Shown here piece after piece: positions 1-5,020 of a stretch of 7,137 nt of DNA. Each line of letters begins with the position of its first letter. Position 1 is the first letter of the stretch. Both the position numbers and the translations under genes were made by a program. Under the pieces are notes generated by a model. The model worked only from the letters and a program-made list of their open reading frames with translations. It ran no database searches and had not been told where the DNA came from. The stretch comes from Acidobacteriota bacterium (GTDB lineage: Bacteria; Acidobacteriota; Blastocatellia; Pyrinomonadales; Pyrinomonadaceae), in contig JAIVGV010000087.1 in assembly GCA_020201365.1 (NCBI GenBank), positions 1-7,137 on the forward strand, given 5' to 3'.

Positions 1-1
1 G

Positions 2-817
2 ACTTTACGGGATCACGGGTTGGAGGTCGAGACCGTTCACGACTGGCGCGATGTCCTGTTCGGCGGGCGCTCGCCCGAACCGGACGACGAGCATTTTGGT
101 GAGTTGCGCGAGGCGATGGGGCGGCATGACTGCGTGCTCGGGCTCGCGACCGACGGCGACAGCGACCGCTTCGGCGTCGTTGATCGCGACGGCACGTTCA
201 TCACGCCGAACAAACTGATCCCGCTGCTCTTTGACTATCTCGCGGAGTCGCGCGGGTGGAATTTGGGCGTCGCCCGCTCGGTCGCCACGTCGCACTTGGT
301 TGACCGCGTCGCGGAGGCGCGCGGTCTCCCCGTCTATGAAACGCCGGTCGGATTCAAATACATCGGCGAGATGATCAATCAGGACAAGATCATCCTCGGC
401 GGTGAGGAATCAGCCGGGCTCTCGATCCGCGGTCACTACCCGGAGAAGGACGGCATCCTCGCGTGCCTGCTCGCGGCGGAAGCAGTGGCGGCGCGCGGCG
501 CGAGCCTCAAAGAGCAGTTGGAACGCATTTACTCGCGCGTCGGTCGCTTGGAGTCGAAGCGCGCCGGCGTGCGGCTGACGCCGGAGATCGCCGCGGTGCT
601 GCCGGAGAAGTTGTCGCGCGAGCCGAAGGAGATCGGCGGGCGGCGCGTCGCGGGCGTCAACCGGACGGACGGCGTGAAGTTTCTGTTTGAAGACGGCGCG
701 TGGCTGCTGCTGCGTCCTTCGGGGACGGAGCCGCTCGTGCGCATCTACGCCGAATCGGAATCATCTGAAGACTTGGAGGTGCTCATTGAACAAGGTCGCA
801 AATTCTTACTGGACTGA
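2..817 (+). CDS. Phosphoglucomutase/phosphomannomutase family protein, 3' part (5' end outside window)
   Basis: Alpha-D-phosphohexomutase that interconverts hexose 1- and 6-phosphates in the cytoplasm, feeding cell-wall and polysaccharide sugar synthesis. The frame is open to the left edge, so this is the last 271 residues of a protein usually of about 450-480. The N-terminal domain with the catalytic phosphoserine lies outside. Visible landmarks in order are the metal-binding loop DGDSDRFG (nt 152-175), the sugar-specificity loop GGEESAG (nt 398-418) followed by RGHYPEKDG, and the C-terminal phosphate-binding loop RPSGTEP (nt 713-733). The GGEES loop is of the PGM/PMM type rather than the GGEQSGH loop of GlmM, so phosphoglucosamine mutase is less likely. 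Which sugar is preferred cannot be decided. A TTG at nt 20 could pose as a start, but family similarity continues upstream of it. The 3' end overlaps the ftsB-like gene by 32 nt, which suggests co-transcription. Confidence 0.93.
   Translation, partial: TLRDHGLEVETVHDWRDVLFGGRSPEPDDEHFGELREAMGRHDCVLGLATDGDSDRFGVVDRDGTFITPNKLIPLLFDYLAESRGWNLGVARSVATSHLVDRVAEARGLPVYETPVGFKYIGEMINQDKIILGGEESAGLSIRGHYPEKDGILACLLAAEAVAARGASLKEQLERIYSRVGRLESKRAGVRLTPEIAAVLPEKLSREPKEIGGRRVAGVNRTDGVKFLFEDGAWLLLRPSGTEPLVRIYAESESSEDLEVLIEQGRKFLLD
775..780 (+). promoter_or_regulatory. Shine-Dalgarno GGAGGT for the ftsB-like gene
   Basis: A perfect GGAGGT lies 5 nt before a TTG codon at 786, inside the 3' end of the phosphohexomutase gene. 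It decides the start of the downstream gene. The longer reading frame reaching back to 687 is only an overlap artefact. Confidence 0.8.
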
Positions 818-1202
818 CGCGCGTCTCGACGCGCAGCAGCCCGCGCCGCGGGCTCTTACGTTCCCGCTCTCGGCGGCGGAGCTGTCGCGCGAGCTGGTCG
901 GCACGCGCGCGGAAGTCAGGCGCCGCGGCGGGATCATCCCGTCGTGGGTCGCCTTCACGATGATCATGCTCGCCACCTTCGCGCTCTGCCTGTCGGTGAC
1001 GATGCGCACGCACGCGCAGATGCAGAGCGCCGGTCAGCGTTACGCGCAGATGGACGCCGACGTGCAGACGCTCCGCAACTCGAACGATTCTCTGCGCCGC
1101 GAAGTCGAGCGGCTGCGCGAAGACCCGCGCGCCATCGAGTCCGCCGCGCGCACGCGGCTGAACATGGTGCGCGCCAACGAGATCGTGATCCCGGTCGAGT
1201 AG
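786..1202 (+). CDS. ftsB: FtsB/DivIC-like septum formation initiator protein (138 aa)
   Basis: Small bitopic divisome protein. FtsB/DivIC proteins form a coiled-coil complex with FtsL and FtsQ/DivIB that links the cytoplasmic division ring to septal wall synthesis. Layout is a cytoplasmic N-terminal tail of about 48 residues, one hydrophobic membrane segment at about 51-72 (WVAFTMIMLATFALCLSV), and a heptad-like coiled coil at about 78-112 (LRNSN, LRREVERLRE). The family-typical C-terminal block is DPRAIESAARTRLNMVRANE, ending IVIPVE. A TTG start at 786 is chosen because GGAGGT sits 5 nt upstream. The 32-nt overlap with the preceding mutase gene implies coupling. The tail is longer than in E. 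coli FtsB (about 100 aa in total). The assignment rests on topology plus the C-terminal block. DivIC versus FtsB naming cannot be settled from sequence alone, and FtsL is less likely because it lacks this C-terminal block. Confidence 0.85.
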   Translation: MNKVANSYWTDARLDAQQPAPRALTFPLSAAELSRELVGTRAEVRRRGGIIPSWVAFTMIMLATFALCLSVTMRTHAQMQSAGQRYAQMDADVQTLRNSNDSLRREVERLREDPRAIESAARTRLNMVRANEIVIPVE

Positions 1203-1390
1203 CCGCGCGAGAGTCGCCAGTGCGGCGGATTGATATTCACGTTGCGCGGATCGCGTCCGTTAATTTTCCTCGTCGCTTTCGTGGTTTTTTATCGCACGGG
1301 AATATCGCCGTGAAGCATTCACAGTTCCTCCGGTCGCCCGCCGCTAGCCGCCCGCTTCGCCGCTACCTTTGATCGTCCCCGCCTGACCAC
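1203..1390. other. Intergenic stretch with no recognised feature
   Basis: Between the ftsB-like stop and the terminator stem I see no convincing coding frame, tRNA cloverleaf or repeat. The frame that overlaps here (ending at 1372) is a shadow of the ftsB-like gene with Arg/Ala-rich translation. A weak 5-bp stem (CACGG/CCGTG, 1295-1312) is too short to call. Confidence 0.5.
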
Positions 1391-1427
1391 GCGCGGCTGC
1401 CAATGACCGAACGGCAGCCGCGCTTTT
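1391..1427 (+). terminator. Intrinsic terminator after the mutase-ftsB unit
   Basis: A perfect 11-bp inverted repeat, GCGCGGCTGCC at 1391-1401 and GGCAGCCGCGC at 1413-1423 with an 11-nt loop, is followed at once by TTTT and a pyrimidine-rich run. The very GC-rich stem and short U tract fit a Rho-independent terminator on the + strand. It lies 188 nt past the ftsB-like stop and just before the next promoter, separating the two transcription units. Confidence 0.82.
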
Positions 1428-1467
1428 CCCCTCCCTCGCAACGCACCAACTGCTAAAAGTCATTCGG

Positions 1468-1497
1468 TTGACACCCTTCGCGAACGTCAACTAATAT
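1468..1497 (+). promoter_or_regulatory. Sigma70-type promoter of the acyl-CoA mutase operon
   Basis: A consensus -35 box TTGACA (1468-1473) and a near-consensus -10 box TAATAT (1492-1497, one base from TATAAT) are separated by 18 nt. They stand in a locally AT-rich patch of an otherwise GC-rich window. Transcription would start near 1504, giving a leader of about 79 nt before the ATG at 1583. A second -10-like TATACT (1509-1514) lacks a matching -35. No operator palindrome overlapping the boxes stands out. Confidence 0.78.
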
Positions 1498-1540
1498 CGA
1501 GTTCTGCTTATACTTTTCTAAGTCTGATCAGCACGTTTGA

Positions 1541-1565
1541 CGCGAGCGCGCGACGGTTGCTCGCG
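1541..1565 (+). promoter_or_regulatory. Leader hairpin next to the icmA ribosome binding site
   Basis: CGCGAGC (1541-1547) and GCTCGCG (1559-1565) form a perfect 7-bp GC-rich stem with an 11-nt loop in the 5' leader. It directly abuts AGAGG (1566-1570), the best Shine-Dalgarno candidate, which lies 12 nt from the ATG and is thus rather far. The hairpin could modulate ribosome access; this is inference. The leader is too short for a cobalamin riboswitch and I see no B12 box. Confidence 0.4.
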
Positions 1566-1582
1566 AGAGGAACGAGAGCGCC

Positions 1583-3265
1583 ATGCCCGAAGTCAAAGAG
1601 ATCGCGACGCCGGAGCAAGAGGCTGTCGAGCGCTGGGAGCGCGAGACGCTCGAGCCCGCGCTGCGCAAGTCGCCCGAACGCAAACAAAAGTTCGAGACCG
1701 TCTCGCTCGATCCCGTTAACCGGCTCTACACGCCCGCGGACACCGCCGAGATCGACTACGAGCGCGACACCTCGTTCCCCGGCGAGTTCCCTTACACGCG
1801 CGGCATACACCCGACGGGCTACCGCGGCAGGCTCTGGACGATGCGCCAGTTCGCGGGCTTCAGCACGCCGGAGGAGACAAATCGCCGCTTCAAATTCTTG
1901 ATGTCGCAGGGTCAGACCGGACTGTCAGTCGCCTACGATCTGCCGACGCTCATGGGCTACGACGCCGACTCGGCTCTTTCGGAAGGCGAGGTCGGCAAGT
2001 GCGGCGTCGCCGTCTCCAGCTTAGCCGACATGGAAGTCCTCTTCGACGGCATCCCGCTCGAACAGGTCACCGTCTCGCAGACGATCAACGCGCCCGCGTC
2101 CGTTTTGCTCGCGATGTACCTCGTCGTCGCCGAGAAGCAGGGCGCGGACTTCCGAAAAATTTCCGGCACGCTCCAGAACGACATCCTCAAGGAGTACATT
2201 GCGCAGAAGGAGTGGATTTACCCGATCCGCCCGGCGATGAAGTTAGTCGTTGACACTTTCGAGTTCTGCACGAAGAACGTGCCGAAGTACAACCCGATCT
2301 CCGTGAGCGGCTACCACATCCGCGAGGCTGGCGCGACGGCTTTGCAGGAACTCGCCTTCACGCTGCGCGACGGCATCGAGTACGTGCAGTGGGGCGTTGA
2401 CGCCGGGCTCGACGTGGACGAGTTCGTGCCGCGCATCAGCTTCTTCTTCAACGCGCACAACGACTTCTTCGAGGAGATCGCCAAGTACCGCGCCGCCCGC
2501 CGCATCTGGGCGCGCGAGATGCGCGAGCGCTTCAGGGCGCAGAACCCGCGCACGTGGCAGCTCCGCTTCCACACGCAGACCGCGGGCGTCTCGCTCACCG
2601 TGCAGCAGCCCCTGAACAACATCGTCCGCGTCGCGATACAAGCTCTCGCGGGCGTGCTCGGCGGGACTCAATCACTCCACACCGACGCATACGACGAAGC
2701 GTTGGCTTTGCCGACCGACAAGGCTGCGCTCATCGCGCTGCGCACGCAGCAGATCATCGCCGAGGAGACGGGCGTCGCGAACACGGTTGACCCGCTCGGC
2801 GGCTCTTACTTCGTCGAATCCTTGACGAAGCAGATGGAAGACGGCGCGCTCGACTACTTCCGCAAGATCGACGCGATGGGCGGGATGGTCGAGTCAATCG
2901 AGAAGGGCTTCCCGCAGCGCGAGACTCAGGAGTCGGCTTACCGGTACCAGAAGGCGGTCGAGCGCGGCGAGCAGACGATCGTCGGCGTCAACAAGTACGC
3001 GATGGACGACGAGTCCGCCACGGTTGACATCCTCGTGATTGACGAAGCCGTGCGCGAGCACCAGGTCGAACGGCTCGAACAGACTCGCTCGCGTCGCGAC
3101 GCCGGCGCTGTCTCAAACTCGCTCGACAAGCTCCGACGCGCCGCGCGCGACGGCGACAACACCATGCCCGCGACCATCGAGGCGGTGCGCGCCTACGCCA
3201 CGCTCGGCGAAATCTGCTCGGCGCTGCGCGACGTTTACGGAGTTTACGAAGAGCCTGCGTTTTGA
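1583..3265 (+). CDS. icmA: Methylmalonyl-CoA mutase family large subunit with isobutyryl-CoA mutase signature (560 aa)
   Basis: Catalytic TIM-barrel subunit of a coenzyme B12-dependent acyl-CoA mutase, predicted to interconvert isobutyryl-CoA and n-butyryl-CoA by radical carbon-skeleton rearrangement in the cytoplasm. It lacks a cobalamin domain, which is supplied by the next gene. A 560-aa length matches two-subunit ICM/HCM enzymes rather than the roughly 700-aa fused methylmalonyl-CoA mutase. CoA-channel residues are recognisable in GIHPTGYRGRLWTMRQFAGF (74-93). His245 in SGYHIREAG corresponds to catalytic His244 of the Propionibacterium enzyme, and Gln198 in TLQNDILKEY to Gln197. The specificity residues differ from methylmalonyl-CoA mutase: Phe90 replaces Tyr89 and Gln208 replaces Arg207, as in isobutyryl-CoA mutase. 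Residue 117 is Ala, unlike the Asp of 2-hydroxyisobutyryl-CoA mutase. These alignments were made by eye from remembered family sequences. The ATG start is backed by AGAGG upstream and typical N-terminal length. Annotation pipelines would probably write methylmalonyl-CoA mutase. Confidence 0.9.
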   Translation: MPEVKEIATPEQEAVERWERETLEPALRKSPERKQKFETVSLDPVNRLYTPADTAEIDYERDTSFPGEFPYTRGIHPTGYRGRLWTMRQFAGFSTPEETNRRFKFLMSQGQTGLSVAYDLPTLMGYDADSALSEGEVGKCGVAVSSLADMEVLFDGIPLEQVTVSQTINAPASVLLAMYLVVAEKQGADFRKISGTLQNDILKEYIAQKEWIYPIRPAMKLVVDTFEFCTKNVPKYNPISVSGYHIREAGATALQELAFTLRDGIEYVQWGVDAGLDVDEFVPRISFFFNAHNDFFEEIAKYRAARRIWAREMRERFRAQNPRTWQLRFHTQTAGVSLTVQQPLNNIVRVAIQALAGVLGGTQSLHTDAYDEALALPTDKAALIALRTQQIIAEETGVANTVDPLGGSYFVESLTKQMEDGALDYFRKIDAMGGMVESIEKGFPQRETQESAYRYQKAVERGEQTIVGVNKYAMDDESATVDILVIDEAVREHQVERLEQTRSRRDAGAVSNSLDKLRRAARDGDNTMPATIEAVRAYATLGEICSALRDVYGVYEEPAF

Positions 3266-3267
3266 AA

Positions 3268-3339
3268 GTGAGCGGCGAGCAGTGAGCGGCGGGCAGTCAA
3301 ACTGCTTTCACCGCGCACTGCTTACGGCTCCCTGCTCAC
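3268..3339 (+). repeat. Tandem and inverted repeat spacer between the mutase subunit genes
   Basis: Two tandem 14-nt units, GTGAGCGGCGAGCA (3268-3281) and GTGAGCGGCGGGCA (3282-3295), differ at one position. The first 22 nt (3268-3289) are complementary to 3318-3339: 17 Watson-Crick pairs, three G-U pairs as RNA and two mismatches. A small inner hairpin GCAGT-CAA-ACTGC spans 3293-3305. The element fills nearly the whole 75-nt gap and ends one base before the icmB ATG, so that gene has no visible Shine-Dalgarno. It resembles a dispersed intergenic repeat; only one copy is present here. Confidence 0.7.
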
Positions 3340-3340
3340 T

Positions 3341-3742
3341 ATGGAAAGAAGAATCCGCGTCCTCGTCGCCAAGCCCGGTCTCGACGGTCACGACCGCGGG
3401 GCGAAGGTCATCGCGCGCGCGCTGCGCGACGCTGGCATGGAGGTGATCTACACGGGGCTTCGCCAGACGCCGGAGATGATCGCCGCCGCAGCCTTGCAGG
3501 AGGACGTTGACGCGGTCGGCGTCTCGATCCTTTCGGGCGCGCACAACACGCTCTGCCCGCGCATCGTGGAGCTGCTGCGCGAGCGCGGGATGGACGACTG
3601 CCTCGTCGTCGTCGGCGGCATCATCCCGAAGGAAGACATCGCGCGGCTCAAGGGGCAGGGCGTCTCGGAGGTCTTCCTGCCCGGCACCTCGACCGAGGAG
3701 ATCGTCAACTTCCTGCGCGAGAACGTCCAGCCGCGCACCTGA
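3341..3742 (+). CDS. icmB: Cobalamin-binding small subunit of acyl-CoA mutase (133 aa)
   Basis: Rossmann-like B12-binding domain that carries adenosylcobalamin in base-off/His-on form and pairs with the 560-aa catalytic subunit. The signature DGHDRG is at 15-20: His17 is the axial cobalt ligand, and Lys11 and Asp15 correspond to Lys604 and Asp608 of the Propionibacterium enzyme. Further cobalamin-tail contacts are the SxL motif in GVSILSGAH (Ser62, Leu64) and the GG in VVVGGIIPKED (92-93). The length fits the IcmB/HcmB small subunits (about 136 aa). The ATG at 3341 is the only start available, since an in-frame TGA lies at 3269-3271 with no other start codon between. No Shine-Dalgarno is visible because the upstream repeat runs almost to the start. 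No MeaB/ArgK-type G-protein chaperone gene is in the window. Confidence 0.93.
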   Translation: MERRIRVLVAKPGLDGHDRGAKVIARALRDAGMEVIYTGLRQTPEMIAAAALQEDVDAVGVSILSGAHNTLCPRIVELLRERGMDDCLVVVGGIIPKEDIARLKGQGVSEVFLPGTSTEEIVNFLRENVQPRT

Positions 3743-3786
3743 CCGGCGGGGCGCGACGACAAGCGACGGTTGAGCGACCAGCAACA

Positions 3787-4437
3787 ATGAACGACTCGCC
3801 GCGACAGCCGCCCGCCGACGTTCAGCCACCCGCCCCTCGAACTCAACCCGTCTTCGTCGAAGAACGCGACTCGACAGCCATCGTCCGCATCAACCGACCC
3901 GCCGAACGAAACTCACTCTCGGTCGCCACACTCGAAGAACTCGCATCGACAATCGAACGGCTCGCCGCGCGCGCCGACCTGCGCGCGCTCGTCTTCACGG
4001 GCGCGGGCGACGTCTTCGCCTCCGGCGCGAACATACGCGAGCTGCGCGAGCTCACGCCCGAATCGGCGCGAGGATTCGCGCGGCGCGGGCAGCGGCTCAT
4101 GCAACGGATCGCCGACGCGACGCAGCTCACCGTCGCGGCGGTCAACGGCTACTGCATGGGCGGCGGGCTCGATCTCGCGCTCGCGTGTGATCTCCGCGTC
4201 GCGTCGCCCGCCGCCGTCTTCGCGCACCCCGGCGCGCGCCTCGGCATCATCACCGGCTGGGGCGGCACGCAGCGCCTGCCGCGCGTCGTCGGCGCGGCGC
4301 GCGCCGTCGAGATGTTCGCGACGGCGAGGCGTCTGTCGGCGCGGGAGGCGCTTGAGGCGGGGCTCGTCAGCCGCGTCGGCGCGGACGCGCTGGCGTGCGC
4401 GCTCGAACTCGCGTCGCGGCTGGCGCGCGCCGGTTAG
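3787..4437 (+). CDS. Short crotonase-fold (enoyl-CoA hydratase/isomerase family) protein lacking both catalytic glutamates (216 aa)
   Basis: Belongs to the enoyl-CoA hydratase/isomerase superfamily, which binds acyl-CoA thioesters through an oxyanion hole. Landmarks are INRPAERNSLS (36-45), the first oxyanion loop FASGANIREL (77-86), the second NGYCMGGGLDLALACD (120-135), and LGIITGWGGTQRLPR (152-166). Against rat enoyl-CoA hydratase, Glu144 is Asp129 and Glu164 is Gly149, so simple hydratase chemistry is doubtful. The family is usually about 255-260 residues. This one ends after the first C-terminal helix, about 40 residues early, and begins with a proline-rich tail of about 20 residues. The ATG lies 44 nt after icmB without a strong Shine-Dalgarno, and no in-frame alternative is seen. 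Its place in the mutase operon suggests a substrate upstream or downstream of C4 acyl-CoA rearrangement. The stop overlaps the convergent neighbour's stop. Family is certain; the reaction is unknown. Confidence 0.88.
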   Translation: MNDSPRQPPADVQPPAPRTQPVFVEERDSTAIVRINRPAERNSLSVATLEELASTIERLAARADLRALVFTGAGDVFASGANIRELRELTPESARGFARRGQRLMQRIADATQLTVAAVNGYCMGGGLDLALACDLRVASPAAVFAHPGARLGIITGWGGTQRLPRVVGAARAVEMFATARRLSAREALEAGLVSRVGADALACALELASRLARAG

Positions 4438-4826
4438 TCGTCGCACTTCCTCTTGAGGACAATTTTGTTCCCGCCTTCGACGAGCGTGAGCGCGTCCGCC
4501 GTGACGGTACCGGTGAACTTGCGCGTCGAGTCGCCGCTCGGTATCTCGAACTCGATCTTGCGCTGTTCGACCTGCGCCTTCACCTTGACGAGCACGGGCG
4601 GGAGCAGCACGCCTTCGGCGACGGTCACGGCGGCGTAGAACTGACCGTCCGAGTCCGTCAGGTAAACCCGCATCCCGGCGTAGTCGCCGCCCTCCGTGGC
4701 TGCGATGTTGCTGAAAACTCCCTCCGTGTGGAAAGGCTTCGACTGCGGGCGGCGTTGCGCGGAAGCGGCGGAAAAAGCTAGAAGGCAGAACGCGCAGCAC
4801 AAAACGGTTCGGTAACACACTCTCAT
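4434..4826 (-). CDS. Small exported protein of unknown function (130 aa)
   Basis: I do not recognise a family. The protein starts with a typical Sec signal peptide: MRVCYR, a hydrophobic core at about 7-20 unusually rich in Cys (positions 4, 10, 11, 14), then SAASA with cleavage likely after Ala23. The mature part of about 107 residues has no further membrane segment. It looks beta-rich, with blocks GDYAGMRVYLTDSDGQFYAA, LPPVLVKVKAQ, IEFEIP and RKFTGTVTADALTL, ending LKRKCDD. It is probably periplasmic or secreted. The start is set by AAGGAG (4833-4838) six nt before the ATG. The longer reading frame back to 5024 lacks a ribosome site and would bury the signal peptide. A 194-nt gap separates it from the upstream hydratase gene, so it may have its own promoter, but I see only poor matches there. 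Confidence 0.75.
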   Translation of the reverse strand: MRVCYRTVLCCAFCLLAFSAASAQRRPQSKPFHTEGVFSNIAATEGGDYAGMRVYLTDSDGQFYAAVTVAEGVLLPPVLVKVKAQVEQRKIEFEIPSGDSTRKFTGTVTADALTLVEGGNKIVLKRKCDD

Positions 4827-4832
4827 CGGCGT

Positions 4833-4838
4833 CTCCTT
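4833..4838 (-). promoter_or_regulatory. Shine-Dalgarno AAGGAG of the exported protein gene
   Basis: On the minus strand AAGGAG stands 6 nt before the ATG at 4824-4826. It is the best ribosome site in the right half of the window and fixes the start directly at the signal peptide. Confidence 0.75.
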
Positions 4839-5020
4839 TTCGGCTCGAATGAAGTCGGACAAGTGCGTCGGGGCGGGCTGACTAAAACGCGCGCGATGAT
4901 CGCAGCCGGTTCGTCGGCGGGAGGACGGAAAAGCGGCAAGGTTACGGCGCGGGCGCGTCAAACGATCAAGGTTGAAACGGCGGGGATGGTAGGGCAAGGT
5001 GTGTTGCAAGCCAACCGGGT

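Noticed and set aside
687..785. N-terminal extension of the ftsB-like frame back to an ATG at 687
   Set aside because: It lies wholly inside the mutase gene, encodes a Cys/Arg-rich stretch without family similarity, and the GGAGGT at 775-780 points to the TTG at 786.
1498..1582. Possible cobalamin riboswitch ahead of the B12-dependent mutase
   Set aside because: The leader is only about 79 nt, far shorter than a cobalamin riboswitch, and no B12-box-like segment is visible.
3743..3786. Three GCGAC pentamers at 10-11-nt spacing between icmB and the crotonase gene
   Set aside because: The motif is too short and too frequent in a GC-rich sequence to call a repeat. It may simply be degraded intergenic DNA.
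3308..3829. - strand open frame opposite icmB (173 codons)
   Set aside because: It is antisense to the clear B12-binding protein, and its composition is typical of a GC-driven shadow.
3913..4818. Long - strand open frame (301 codons) across the crotonase and exported-protein genes
   Set aside because: It is a shadow frame rich in Arg, overlapping two better-supported genes on both strands, and would lack any family features.
4827..5020. Promoter for the exported-protein gene (TTGATC with a distant TAACCT on the - strand)
   Set aside because: The spacing is 19 nt or more and both boxes are poor matches, not enough to report as a site.
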